NCBI GenBank assembly: GCA_003184365.1
Contig: NKYR01000103.1
Coordinates: 62,001-126,000 of the forward strand
Reading direction: 5' to 3'
Length of the DNA: 64,000 nt
DNA from: Evernia prunastri
Lineage: Eukaryota; Ascomycota; Lecanoromycetes; Lecanorales; Parmeliaceae
Part shown: piece after piece, positions 23,399 through 35,568 of the stretch
How the letters are laid out: each line of letters starts with the position of its first letter
How positions within the stretch are numbered: the stretch's first letter is position 1
The notes under the pieces: model-generated
Databases searched by the model: none
Told to the model about the DNA's origin: nothing
The model's input: the letters and a program-made list of their open reading frames with translations, nothing else
Program-made: the position numbers and the translations under genes

Positions 23399-26300
23399 AT
23401 GAGCTTTGCCATCGAGGTACCTGGGGAAGCAAATCCCTTAACAGATCAGACGCTCTTTCACGTGCTGCAATCGGCATCCTCAAATGACCAACAGCAATTA
23501 AAGACTGGTGCACAACAGCTGCAAAATTGGCAGAATTCCCCTGGTTTTTACAGTTCTCTACAGTCGCTAGTCCTCAACAAATCACTTCCCTTCGAGGTCC
23601 GCTATCTTTCTATTATACAGCTCAAAAATGGAATAGACAAGTACTGGCGGAAAACTGCTGCAAACGCCATCAAGAAAGAGGAAAAGGGCCTTATCCGCTC
23701 TAGATGCTTGGAGAGTGGCATCGATGAGCCAGATCGACGGTTGGCCCTCCAAATAAGCATTTTGATTGCGAAAATTACGCGCTACGAGTATCCCCATGAC
23801 TGGCCCGATGTATTGGAATCAATTCATGAAAAATTGCGCCCTTCATTTGGGAGTACCCCCAGCTCTTTACCGCTTTCTCGGACCCTTCTCATACTTCTCT
23901 ACATTATCAAGGAACTCGGGACGGCAAAACTACTGCAATCACGGACAGCTCTACAGTCTGCGGCCCCTGATATCATTAAAGTCGTTGGCAACATATATGT
24001 TGAACATGTCAAAGTGTGGGTAGCGTTCCTCACAACAGGTGGCGATGATGAGGGTGGAGCCCTGGAAAGTATCGACATTAGTCTCCTTGCTTTACAAGTT
24101 CTTCGGCGATTGATCGTTTCTGGCTACAGTTTTCCCAATCGCCACACCGAAATCCGGGACATCTGGAGAATCCTTGTCTCACATTTCGGACAGATGCTCA
24201 CATTGATCCATGAAGGTTCGTCTCGTTTAGGGGCTAGCCCAAGAGAGCTCATCGAAAAACACCTAATTCAAATTTCTAAGCTCCACATCAATACGGCGCA
24301 ATCCCACCCTACGGGTTACGCGCTTCTACCGGATTCCACTGGACTAGTCAGAGCCTATTGGGGTCTTGCCTGTCAATTTGGAGAAACACTTGGATCACAG
24401 ACCCCTACTCCATCCGCAAAGATCGGCTCTGATGGCGATGCTGAAGGAAACGAAGGAGCACCGATGATGGAAAAGCTGACATTGAAAGGATTGATACTCA
24501 TTCGAGCTTGCTTGAAGATGGTATTCAACCCCGCGCAGACGTTCAGATATCGAAAGGATGAGGACAAATATGAGCGGAAGACATCGAAGGAGTTGATAAG
24601 AAATGATCTGCTTTCGGAGGATTTCGCCCGCGAGATGATGGAGACCCTGGTCACACGTTTCTTCGTCTTCACAGCACGAGATCTGAAAGAGTGGGAGGAA
24701 GAAGTACGTATTCTCGGAGCCTAAACTCATCATTCAGTTTCAATATCAAGCCTCGAGACATGTATTGAACAGGCAATGCTAATTATGAAATGGTGATCCA
24801 GCCAGATGAGTGGGAGAAAACTCAAGAGGGTGCTGGCAGTGATTGGGAATTTTCCGTTAAATCATGTTCTGAGAAGCTGTTTCTGGATCTGATGATCAAC
24901 TATAGAGACATACTTATGCAGCCATTATTGACTGTTTTTGGGAAGGTAGCCAGTATGTGTATCACGAAGCTATCTAGGAGTCCTTTGCTGACAACCAAAA
25001 GCTGTGCAAAATACCGATGTCCTTCTCAAAGATTCCATCTATGCTGCAATTGGGCTCGCAGCACCGGTATTGGAACGCAACCATGACTTCGACTTTGGGT
25101 ATTTCCTCGATAATACCTTGGTCCAAGAAGTACAGATTTCACAATCTGGGTACAACATTCTACGCCGCCGGGCAGCCGTCGTCCTCGGTCAATGGCTCAC
25201 CGTGAAAGAAGGCCTTAATCGGCCTCTGGTATACCAGATTTTCCAGCACTTACTTGACAAGGAGGAGCAGTTGAATGATCAGGTTGTCCGCGTTACTGCT
25301 GGAAGACAGCTCAAGAATGCCATTAACCCTTTTGAATTTACGGCTGAACCCTTCATGCCTTATGTGCCGAACATATTAGGCAGATTAATGGCACTGATCA
25401 AAGAGGTGGAGCTTCCAGATACCAAAATGGCGCTTTTGACCACGATCAGTGTCATTGTCACAAAAATGGAACAGCATGTATGTCGCCACAGCAGAGCAAA
25501 GCATTAGTAATGCTAACCATCTCAGATTTCTCCCTTTGCGGACCAAATAATATCACTTCTGCCCCCTCTGTGGGACCAGGCAGCGGAAGAATATTTAATG
25601 AAACAGTCAATTCTCGGTATACTTTCAGCGCTAGCGACCTCAATGCAGGCCGAATCCCGAAGATACCACCCACTCATCATTCCGTTGATCCAGTCTTCCA
25701 TCGAGCCAAGCTCTGACTCTAAAGTCTATCTCCTGGAAGACGCCTTAGAATTATGGTCGACAGTCCTTAGTCAGACGCCTTCGCCGCCAACATCCGACAT
25801 CGTCCCACTCGTTCGATACCTTTTCCCTATGTTTGAGGTTGCGTCAGAAACACTCCGAAAAGCCTTGGAGATCACGGAATTGTACATCTACCTCATTCCT
25901 TCAGAATTTCTGGCAAATGCGGCTCTCCTTTTCAACCCATTCGGACTGTTGCTTGGATCCGTCAAGCCTGAAGCAAGCGGAATTGTCACTAGTCTGTTGG
26001 AACTCCTGATTCGGTCGGCAGATAGACACGGTGGTGTGTCAGCTGTTGAGGACCTTGCCCACTCACTGATGTCGTCCAATCTTCTATCTATCCTACTGTC
26101 CAGCCTCCACAACGCGTATCTGGCACATCAAACTACTGGTCCGAACAGGACCAAACCGTCAATCGATGGCATTATCGAGACAGACTACCTCAATATATGT
26201 GCTCGACTTGCGGTAGCTAGCCCATCGCTTTTCATCTCCGCTCTGGACACCACCATTGCAAATTCAACGCAAGATAGGAATCAGCCCTCAGAAAATCACA

Positions 26301-26758
26301 TCGAGTGGCTCCTTACCGAGTGGTTTAGTCATATGGACAACATCGGCCATCCGGCACACAAGAAACTCAGCTGTCTTGCTCTCACTTCCTTCCTTGGGAC
26401 CTGTCAGCCTTGGATACTTTCTCGCCTGCAGAACCTCATGACATTATGGACTGACGTCGTCACTGAACTTGTCGTTGACGTTAGTCTTGATGAAGGGAAG
26501 GTGGACTACCGGGACAGTCTGGTCTACAACGACCCCAACGCCCAGAAACCAGACGGGCTTGAAGCACCAGCCGAGGAGCGAAGACGAGTCCTAAATTTCG
26601 AGGATCCGGTGCATAGGATAGATGTAAGAGTCTTCATTCGGGAGAAGTTAACAGTCGCCGTGGAGAAGTGTGGAGGTATGGAGACATTTCAGAGGGACTG
26701 GGTCCAGAATGTGGATGAGGATGTCGTGAGAGGCTTTGGCGCTTTAGGCATCGTCTGA
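23399..26758 (+). CDS. KAP120: Importin-beta family karyopherin, Kap120/importin-11 type
   Basis: Exons 23399-24703, 24802-24952, 25002-25477 and 25526-26758 join in frame to 1,054 residues, close to yeast Kap120. The N-terminus has the importin-beta N-terminal domain: LKTGAQQLQNW then SLPFEVRYLSIIQLKNGIDKYW, in which the family's Q-L-KN pattern is clear, followed by HEAT-type helices. EKLFLDLMINYRDILMQPL and DVLLKDSIYAAIGLAAPVL are conserved importin-11/Kap120 blocks. The protein carries cargo, in yeast including the 60S assembly factor Rpf1, into the nucleus and binds Ran-GTP. Donor GTATGT at 24953 rather than the nearby AAG/GTAGCC is chosen because it keeps frame. Confidence 0.88.
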
Positions 26759-28272
26759 GGGCATGATGGCCTCGCTCTTTCAGAACTCCCTTCCTTCGAT
26801 AACGTGTTGCGAAAAGAGTGTGTCCAATATTGAAACATCCTTGAAAACGGGACGTCCACTTGTCAGAAAACGCTTTGCAGTTTCTAACTGACAGCTTCAA
26901 ACATTAGGATAGTTAATAGTACAAGAGCTAATATGGTAACACCAAGCGGACCGAATCCCTACCCCTTCACCTTACCACGAAGGCCCCCTAGCACCAGCTT
27001 CGTAGAAAGGGACTGTCATCCGACACTGCTCCAGCTCTCGCTCCTACCATTATTGCTCCACACATTCGGCGAACCCCTGCACCTACGCCAGCCCCATCCT
27101 GCACCTCAACCTTTTATCGTGGTTGATAAAACTCTCGGCAAACCCAGTTACTCAAGATTGGAACATCAGTACCATGTCAAGTAAATTGCACGCTGGCAGT
27201 TTCCAACAAGCTGATAATAACTAGACCCGGCTGTTGAGGCACGTTGGACGTCAAATCCCACTGGCCGAGAAGAAGTCGTGCTTCCTCACTTAGGTAACAT
27301 CAGGGTAAGGCCCTGGTGCTGCTCTACTGTTAGAAATAGCGGGGAAGGTGGGCACTCGACGAAGAACTTGCATTGTTGAGGATACGAACATACGTGCTCA
27401 GATACCATTAGAGAAAGAGAAACCTACAGGATCCCAAGATCCTCGTCCTTAACAACTGAACATCCCCATACCACAACCGTTCCGATCCACCCTTCAAACA
27501 CATCTTCCGCCTTATATCCCCCACTCATGCACCGGGCATTCACATGCCTAGATAAGCAAACCAATCACCTACCTCCCTTCCATATAAAACCAAATCCCAC
27601 CATTGAAGCTCCCGACCATCCTCCCCGCACATACATACCCACCCCACCACCAGCTACCGAACCCCCGCTCAGCTCTCGCCTCCTCGACAAACACCCCTGG
27701 AGAGAACAAGAAAGCAGAAGTAAAAAAGAAAAAGCACAGACTCCTCAGAATCCTCCACACCCGACCTCCTCTTCGAGCCTAGATAGCGTTTCGGAAGAGC
27801 TGCCTGCAACGGCCCGTTTCACTTTCAACCATTCTCCAAATATAGAGACACAGACGAAGGATCTTGGTCGCCCAACTATGCTGTAGGAGTACCCAGTATC
27901 TGTGACACAGAAGCGCCGCTATTTGCACTTGCTTCGCAGTTTCATAGTCGATGGCCCAAATTGGCCTCGAGCAGGACACATGCGAGCTACGTTCGGTAGG
28001 TAGACGGTTGAGGATGCCTGTTCGGTCCGATTCTACCATCTCTTAACTCAATGCTGTGATCTCGAGGCGTCTAAAAATGCCTCAGGTTCCGGACAGCTTT
28101 GTTAGGACTTTTTCACATACAGAAATACCTTGCAAATACTGACTCTTGGCATGTGCAAGCGCTATGTTGAGAGACGCATCATCTGGTGAGACCATTATTC
28201 CAAGTGTTCTCATCCCTTGGTACTAATGAGTGATGGAATCAGAACCTTCCCGTAGTGGCTGATCTAGGGGGA
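26759..28272. other. Intergenic, no supported gene
   Basis: About 1.5 kb. Open frames at 26933-27184 and 27527-27886 (plus) are Pro/Thr/Ser-rich and have no domain or splice support. A C/A-rich tract near 27540-27780 is low complexity. Confidence 0.4.
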
Positions 28273-28777
28273 ATGTTGAAATCTAAACATCTGTACGTCC
28301 ATCAGAACTCAAGATTCGAGTGGTATTGCGTAAGTCTTCTAATCGCATGTGTGCTCTCATTATGGCACAACACCTAACATGCTCAACCAACAGACCAATT
28401 GCTCAACACGCAACTGGGAAGACTTTCTCAACGTAGATAGGGCTAGCATCCGGAAATATCTTGTTGCTTACGGTTTTCACAGCTATTCTTTACGTCCTTT
28501 GGCCGAGAGACATTTTCTAGTCATGCATACCACATCCGATCCAGATCCAGAAAGCGGGCCGCCGCGAAACTCAACGGAGTCCGGGTCCACCGAGTACTTC
28601 GATGTCGACAATGATCTAAACCCCTTTTCCTCGGCCGCTATCCCATCATCCTCGATAGACGAATACTCAGCCGCTGCTCCATTGTCCTCGAGCAGCATCA
28701 ACCGAGCCGCTTTTGGAGACGCCTCATGTCTGAGAAGTCTGAGCACGAAGTGTCGAATGTTAAAACTAGCCAAATAG
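28273..28777 (+). CDS. Possible small two-exon protein of unknown function
   Basis: The ATG at 28273 opens a 57-nt exon ending in RFEWYC; a 64-nt intron (gtaagt at 28330, caacag ending 28393) leads in frame to exon 28394-28777, total 146 residues. The second exon begins TNCSTRNWEDFLNVDRAS and continues into a Ser/Asp/Pro-rich tail. Support is the good donor and acceptor and frame continuity only. The family is not recognised; it may also be a fragment. Confidence 0.35.
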
Positions 28778-29154
28778 TACAAACAACTCTGCAGCTAGGA
28801 CGCTCAAAACGTCGATCAAATCTTATTCAGCCCGCGCAAGACAAGCAGATACTGGATGCAGTCTTCTGGGAGCTCGCAGGCATTGCGTTCCTTGTTTATA
28901 AAGAAGATGGACCCCATTTGGATCGTGGAGGATCTTCCTAGTCAGCAAGAGTATACTGGTCAGTCCGCGTGGCGGGCAACATCATCGATAACCGCGCCAT
29001 AGCGCCAAGTGTATGCATACGATTTCAACTCTGAAAAGCGGCCAAAATCTAGATGCATTCCAAGCGATATACGTGTGTCCAAGAACCATGTAGTCCGAGA
29101 GAGCTTTCAAGCACTGTTCAGACAATTCTGACAGGGCCATAGCACAAGGAGTGC
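28778..29154. other. Intergenic, nothing supported
   Basis: Short convergent space between two genes on opposite strands. A small open frame near 28800-28940 has no domain. Confidence 0.4.
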
Positions 29155-30393
29155 TCAAGAGGTTGACCATGACTCGTTCAATGCTTCGGATGAGATTGCA
29201 TCTGTCAGCGAGGTCATATTGCCCGGGAACAGGGATAGCCCAGGTGATGGACCGGGACCCCACATCGTAATGAAGAGGTCACCGTTCGCGCCTGTGGACT
29301 TTCGTTAACCCTGTTACAAAATTACGTGTTCAACTAGAGTCTTGGCTTACCAAGATCCGTGGCTTTGCCGGTCTTTCCATCTCTGACACACATCCCGGTG
29401 ACAGCTACGGCAGCTTGCCAGATGTCGTACCAAGACACATCTTCTAATGGACCCCTAGTATCAATTCCTAAAACACATAAACGATCCGGAGCTGCCGCGA
29501 CCTTATATTAGCAGAAGGCGGGACCCTGTGCGACTGCATATGGAGCCTTACATGCATCCATGCCTGGAACAATCTTAGCTGCGCCACTACCTGCTTTTCC
29601 AAATGAAGTCACGTCTTTCGTGGCGAACATCAATTCGACGATGGCATTACAAGAGTTGAGAGGAGGCACGGTAGAGCCTGGTGGCCCGACAGAGCCATCG
29701 AAGCATTGCACATGCGGTTCATATGGAGCTAGAGCCACTCCTAAGTTGTTATCTCCCCCTGAGGACTTCCGTGTCAGCGTGCTTTTGCTCTTGTTTTCTC
29801 AACTTAGACTTGAAGCTACACATTCGTGTACCCACCTATGTTGATTGCAAGTCCACCTGTATTAATGCCTGCTCCTGCGACGCAAGTTCCTAACACGGCG
29901 ACGGCAGCTTGGAATACCTCAAGAGAGGTGGCAATAGCGGATGACCTGCCAGGCTTAAATTCCAGTTGGACGGTGCAAAGCCCCTGTACTGCTTAGAAGT
30001 CAGATAATAAACAAAAGATGCTAGGAGACCGCCTTGAACGGCATACTCACTCCCAATCTGTCGGGAGGGAAGACCCACGTCCCATGTCTGAGGGTCAGCA
30101 GATCTTTCGCCAAAAACTACTTGCTGTGTACTACGCTTGATTGCTGTAATGGCGTCTTTGCAGTCGTCAGTGACTAGATCTCTTCCATACTCGGCACCGT
30201 CGCAAAAGACTGCTACTCTATTGGCGGATATGTTTGAGGATAGCGATGTCTGATTCAGGCGATCGATCGAACCCGAACGGCTTGACAGAAGTGATAGTTC
30301 GCTGGAATGGAGTTTTGTGTCTTGTACAGGCTGAACAACGAGCGCTCGAACGAGAAGAAATAAAAATGTTTGGATTGGGCGTGTCAGTTTCAT
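29155..30393 (-). CDS. Secreted protein with an internal domain duplication, five exons
   Basis: Exons 30393-30051, 29988-29836, 29758-29525, 29467-29351 and 29291-29155 join in frame to 327 residues, every junction restoring phase. The ATG at 30393 gives a signal peptide (MKLTRPIQTFLFLLVRALVV). The body contains two related modules: FQAAVAVLGTCV...GGDNNLGVALAPYEPH (exons 2-3) and WQAAVAVTGMCV...GANGDLFITMWGPGPS (exons 4-5), each with a cysteine in the same place and an intron inside the glycine-rich loop. Several cysteines and N-glycosylation sites support secretion. No enzyme motif; role unknown. Confidence 0.7.
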
Positions 30394-31130
30394 GTTGTTT
30401 CCTCCGACGAGCACTAGAAACGACGAGCCTTAGGAAAAACAGGCTTCACTCTGTATCGGAAAAATCCCCCGTCATTAAAGGCAGGCACATTGATAGCACA
30501 TTTCCGTTGCCTTGCCTCTAGTAAAAGACAAAGGTTTACATCATGTTACCACTCTTACTTGGAGCGACATCGCAGCCATTGAGGCAATGTCGAACCTAGA
30601 TTGACAAGCGGCAGTACTCGCATACCATCATACTCCCGCTATGCGATGGCTAGCAGCTCGGACCATAGCACCCATTCTGTTACCCAGTAATCGTCATTGA
30701 GCAATCATGGCGAGGTAACATTGGTGGCAGCAATAAGACACCATAAAACATTGCGAATCAGACTGGCCACAATGGAATACCTAGGTACCTAGTTGCTGGC
30801 ATGAAGAATAAGGCGATCATATAACCGCGGCAGGCTATCGGTGATGGCCACGAGGTAGATGCATGGTTTTGGAGAACGAATAAGCGACCACAGCACTCGA
30901 CTCTAACCATGCCAGCATCTGGATGCGGAGCCCCAGCTACCCCACAGCCGCCTGTGTAATCAAGTCACGTTTGCCGATCGAGTCACACCACAACTGCGCG
31001 CATTGCCTTCCAACCAATACCTCGACAGAAAACAGAACAATGTGTACCGTAGCACCTGTAGGCGATGACTTGCAGCATGCATCGTACCGCATGTGGATTG
31101 TAGGTACCGTAGATGAAAGTGTTTGCTTAG
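30394..31130. other. Intergenic, no supported gene
   Basis: About 0.7 kb upstream of the secreted-protein gene, reaching the simple-repeat tail of the LINE fragment. Only short open frames. Confidence 0.45.
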
Positions 31131-31149
31131 ATTGATTGATTGATTGATT
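31131..31149. repeat. ATTG tetranucleotide repeat at the LINE 3' end
   Basis: Nearly five ATTG units. On the minus strand they follow the LINE coding remnant and its presumed 3' untranslated region. Tad-type LINEs often end in short simple repeats, so this plausibly marks the element's 3' terminus. Confidence 0.6.
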
Positions 31150-32060
31150 ATGTCATACTACCCTGAAGTTAGTCCCTTAGTGGGGCAACTATGCGAGATT
31201 ACATAATCCATCTACCAGCCAATCCAGCCAATCATATTGCCCCACTAGCAAAAGTAAAGCTATACAAATCAGTGTAGATCCACTTGCTGCCTCATTGCAT
31301 GCATCCTTGTGGGGGGGTACCCTACTACGCTGGGGCCCCCCACATCGTGGCCGCGTCCTGCTTGTTGATATCATGCCTCTACGAATCCTTTTTCTTGTTC
31401 TTCATCGAGGGCTCGAAATTGCCCAATGAGCCCAGTATTCCATATAAAATTCGCCGCCATGGAGGCGTAGCGAGGTGTTGTCAGCATATCTTCGTGAGTT
31501 ATCACCCCCCCTTGCACCTTCCTCCTTTCCGCTGCCCAAAGCCTACTCCTCTGCTTTGCATACAGCCTACATTCGTGTAGTAGGTGGCGGGCGGTCTGTC
31601 TAGCCCGCCCACATTCGCATTTGTCGTTATCGGTGTCTGGTACCCTCCTGTCGAATAGGAAGGCCCTGAGACCGATCTTTTCGGTTCGTATTTGTGTGAT
31701 CAGTGACGTCTTAGCACGTTTAACTCTAGCATGCAATCGCATGGTTTTGTTGGACGGTATGGGTTGAATCTTCCTCAGAGCATTACCGCGTGTTTCCCTG
31801 GCCCATTCTTTGGCCAGCGATCGATTTAGGAGGTCGAAATCCTGCTCTTCAGGCCCTCCACCCAGTTTGCGCCCTGTGATTGCTTCGAGGTCACTTTCGC
31901 ACTTGGCTCAGACTTTTCCTCTAGGCCAGGGTTTCACGTAGTTGGTGGGCAAGGCCAACCATCGCCTGAGTCGATCGCTGTTTACTCCTTAAGCATACCT
32001 CCTACGAGACTAGGTGTACGGCACCGCTTTGGCTTGCTCTCTGCTCCGCCTCAGGCCCTC
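31150..32060 (-). mobile_element. 5'-truncated, mutated Tad-type LINE tail
   Basis: The minus-strand frame ending at 31371 is the C-terminal end of a fungal non-LTR retrotransposon polyprotein: a helical linker (SLAKEWARETRGNALRKIQ, SLITQIRTEKIGLRAFLF) and a CCHC-like cluster CECGRARQTARHLLHEC, as seen after the RNase H domain of Tad/CgT1-like elements. The same frame extends upstream (LEAITGRKLGGGPEEQDF) but is interrupted by TGA at 31908-31910 where a Trp codon is expected, a G-to-A change. No reverse-transcriptase motifs remain. About 220 nt of untranslated sequence separate the stop from the ATTG tail. The upstream boundary is uncertain. Confidence 0.65.
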
Positions 32061-32375
32061 ATTGTGAGGTAGTTGACTTCTCGTAGCTCTCGGTATACCG
32101 ACATGCGCATACTGTCCTCTCGGGCTGTGTAGATAGTCTCATCCAGCCCCAATGACTGGCAGTGGCCACCATTACACACCACGCCCCACAGGGTTTGAAT
32201 CCCCGCTTCGCGTTACCATCAGAGGTCTCCCTCATTCTGGCCGACCATGTCTCGCAGGGACTGCCACAGTATCGTCCTTGCCAGCGACAACACTGTAGTG
32301 TTTCCACCCTACTAACCAAAGAACGCTGCAACACACGCCCGGCTTTGCCTGTGTCGAGATCCACTTATCCATTCC

Positions 32376-33079
32376 CAGCTGATGACTGCAAGGGGAGACT
32401 TGAACTCCCAGGATGTGGAGAAATCGGTATTAACAGGTTCCTTACGCATGATGGTCCACGTTCCCCAAGGGTGTCCTGTCCGGTAGCTAGCAGACTGACA
32501 CTTCCACCGTTAGAGACCGGTTTCGGTCCACGTCGCCGACGCGTGGTAGCCACCGATCGGATGGTTTTCATAAGCGATTTCCCCTGTATGTAGCTGGGCG
32601 CGACCCAACCTGTTTCAGCCCGTAGGGCCCGTCCCTGCGTAGGGTTTGCCCGTGTCGGAACCCAGGCATTAGCATCTTCGCTCGCCCACTCACGAGCTTA
32701 CGTCGACACCCGCTCTGGTGCCTGTGGGGTGCCCGTGTAGAGACCCTCTCTTTCAGCTGCTGACTGCAAGGAAGGACTTGAACCCTCAAGAGGTGGAGGA
32801 ACCCTGTCTTAACGATGTGTCCTCAGGACCGGTATTAACGAGTCTCCAGCACCTCTTGTAGAGCTCCCAAGCGCGTCGCTTAGCCCCCAGCTTGTGACTG
32901 CGAGGATGGACTTGAACCACCAAAGGTATGGCTATCGCGTTTTACCCCCTTAATCTCTTTCTCTAACGCGATTGTAGCCGGTATTAACGATATGTTCTTG
33001 ACATCTCTTGCAATCAAATCAATAACGCGTTTTACGCGTTGACACCTCAGCTGATGACTGTAGAGAGGGACTTGAACCC
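32376..33079 (-). repeat. Four tRNA-like T-arm repeat units
   Basis: A motif starting cagct(g/t) and containing gact(g/t) and gacttgaac occurs at 32376-32409, 32754-32785, 32888-32921 and 33048-33079. Read on the minus strand each ends with a T-arm-like hairpin: loop TTCAAGT with 5-bp stems whose bases differ between copies but largely keep pairing (GGGAG/CTCCC, GAGGG/CCTTC, GGTGG/CCATC; the fourth has one mismatch), then GCAGTCA or ACAGTCA. Three copies also share TTAATACCG about 40-110 nt upstream. These resemble degenerate tRNA-derived (SINE-like) units with a B-box-like sequence. No complete cloverleaf could be drawn, so these are not called tRNA genes. Confidence 0.5.
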
Positions 33080-33169
33080 ACAAGGCATGAACGCGTCGGC
33101 AGCGATGTTGAATGATTCTTTCCCATGTGAAATATGCGCTGGCATCCCTGCGACGCGTCAACAATTGTG

Positions 33170-33317
33170 ATATATATACATACCATCCGACGGTGAGGCC
33201 GCTGGACTCAGCGAAGGTATTTATTATATTTATCTATAAGAGAAGTATATAAAATAGACTAGATATATATAGTAGTGTAAGACTTAAACGTTAAAGCTTA
33301 ATATACTCTTATTATCT
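33170..33317. other. AT-rich, RIP-like sequence
   Basis: Composition drops sharply to TA-rich sequence with many stops in all frames. No coding content. Confidence 0.55.
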
Positions 33318-33545
33318 AATAATCGCCGAGGCGAATATAATAAATATATTAACTTTTTTCGCAATTATTAGCTTTATTATATACGATCGAATATTATAAA
33401 AATTTATGTATTATAATTTTCTTATATAGATAAATTATATAAGATCTTAAAAGTAATAATTAAAGTTCACTGAAATAGAAAGAGATAGTAATATTGAAGT
33501 GAGAAAAAGTAGACAGTAACAATTTGTTACATCTCGGCGGTTATC
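33318..33545. mobile_element. Short inverted-repeat element (MITE-like), copy 1
   Basis: 228-bp AT-rich unit with inverted ends: ATAATCGCCGAG at the left and CTCGGCGGTTATC at the right. A second copy lies at 42310-42530 in the same orientation; the two differ mainly by C/T and G/A substitutions plus small indels. No coding capacity, consistent with a non-autonomous DNA transposon mutated by RIP. Confidence 0.6.
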
Positions 33546-34468
33546 GGATAGATATAAGTGAGAGCATAACGACAGCGACGACGACGTAGAGGATAAAAAA
33601 GCCAACATAGAAACCACATCAGGCTAACGCGATGGACGAACTATATACGACCTCAAGTTTCAATAATTCTGTATCTACAGCCTACATACATAACACGAAT
33701 TGATCTACTGCTTGCAATGGGCGCTCGACGCATCCAAAAAAAAAGGGGCGGGCCGAGCTGCCAAGTGGAAGCCTCCGCCAAGGGTTCTGCAAACAGCTGT
33801 AATTACCTTCTCCCACCAACCATCAGCTATCAACTCAACCTCCTCTTCAGACCCCTCCCGGCCCTCCCTCAGTACCAAAGACTTGTTCTTCTCTCGTGAA
33901 ATTGGTCTGGGCCATCTCGCAGCTGAGTCGCACTTGCATTGAACAGTTCGTAAATGGCATGGCATGGCATCGCTGAGATATACATACCAAGCGCCAGACA
34001 GCCAGGGCACTACTTCCAACCCAGGTATATGGCATTGCGCATGAGCCGTTTGGAAACTGACAGATTAAGGTGTCGCTCCCAACCCCTTTAGAGGGCGCAG
34101 TCGAGTCACGCAACGAACGGGGAGAGCTGAGCCACAGCAATGCGGTCTATATGTACCTTTGAAGGAAGGACAGAGCGAGCACATGTTTTGAAATTGTATG
34201 ATGGTTGCAATTAAAGCTTAGGATGGAAATGACAGCGCGGTGTATCGATAGAGAGAGAGAAACCTATCCACTCAGGAAATGAGAAAAGCTTCTCAAATGA
34301 ATTTGAGACAGCCTTTTCGGTCAGACGTCAAAGTAGGAACGGTTTGAGATCGATACGTTGCATAATGCAGCCTAGAAAGCTCTTTGCAGAACATCAAATA
34401 TTGTATACTGATATGTGCTTTGCTGCCCGCCATCCTACCTCTCTCACCGACCGCGTACAAACAGACTT
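33546..34468. other. Intergenic between AT-rich block and AsaB-like gene
   Basis: Composition returns to normal near 33700. Overlapping short open frames on both strands, no recognisable domain. Confidence 0.45.
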
Positions 34469-35568
34469 TCAGTCAACATCGCCGTACGAAACCAGAGTCC
34501 GGACTTCAATACTCTCCCTCGGCAGCTCATCTGCGCTCGCCATTGGGTTCGGGAACGACGTGTGAGGTACACCTAGAGAATGAATAAGCGATTCTGGCAA
34601 ACCAGACAACTTTAAATAAAAGACTGGACCAAACTTACCAAGTCGCCCAGCAGGATGCGAGTCTGCTTGTCTGAACACCAAGAGCTCCGACGGGTCATGG
34701 TCTTCGAGGTAGTACCACTTCTGGGCCGCGTTGTAGTGCACCTGCATGTTTTCATTGACTTTGGTATCGAAAACCACATCCGAGGGCGTCAAGTCGTCCG
34801 CTTGGATACTCGCGGCGTCGCACAGTGCGAGGGGCCAGTCTCGCAGTGGCCCGCGCAGCGGCTTCCAGACACTGGTGAGACTGATAAGCATCCTGGCTCG
34901 GCCAGAAACAGAAGTGAAAGAAGATACTGACTTGACGACCTGATACCGAAGGTTTGGCGAGACTTTCGCCGCAGCGTTGTTCACTGTTCGGAAAGTTTTG
35001 ACGGCATCCTCGGGGGTCGAGTCTTGTATCTGTATCAGTTTCCCAATCCATGTCGCAAATTTTGTGCGATATGGATAGAGCGCCATGGAGATACTGACCG
35101 ATATGAGCCACCGTCGACGGCTGAGTGAACTCGTACCCTTCACCTTCTTTTACAACTGGAAAACCTGGATCACGTTTTCGGACCTCCGGGCCGTCAGTGT
35201 AACGTTTCATTCAGCATGCAGGGCTATAGGCGCACCACGTATTGGTATACTTGGACCTTGTCGGCACCCAGACGCGTTTTGAGTTGCTCTGCAACCATGT
35301 TCAGGTACCTGCGTATCCCCTCCGGGTTACTGAAATCGTCATAAGGGACCTCCTTGTCCATTTTCAACACGGCAAAGCCATTCTTTTCCAGGGAAAACTG
35401 CCGTTCCTGGCCTCGGATACTGTTGACTTGGATGGGTTCCTGCTTCTGGAGTCGGATGTTCGATGTCGGTATCCCCTTGGCTGCTACGTACTTGAGCTGG
35501 TACGGCTTCTCGTGTTCGTATAATTTGTCCCGTGTGAGGAAATGCATGGAGGTCTCCACGACTGCCAT
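34469..35568 (-). CDS. AsaB/CmcJ-like hydroxylase/desaturase family protein, five exons
   Basis: Exons 35568-35236, 35183-35099, 35022-34932, 34871-34639 and 34572-34469 join in frame to 281 residues, the usual length of this family. Family landmarks: an N-terminal beta-rich part with SNIRLQKQEPIQVNSIRGQE and FSLEKNGFAVLKM; RKRDPGFPV directly after intron 1; VWKPLRGPLRDWPLALCD after intron 3; WYYLEDHDPSELLVFRQADS; and the C-terminal LPRESIEVRTLV. Members (AsaB, CmcJ-like, GA4 desaturase-like) act in fungal secondary metabolism or modify small molecules; the substrate cannot be predicted. It stands alone between repeats, with no core biosynthetic enzyme in the window. Confidence 0.85.
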
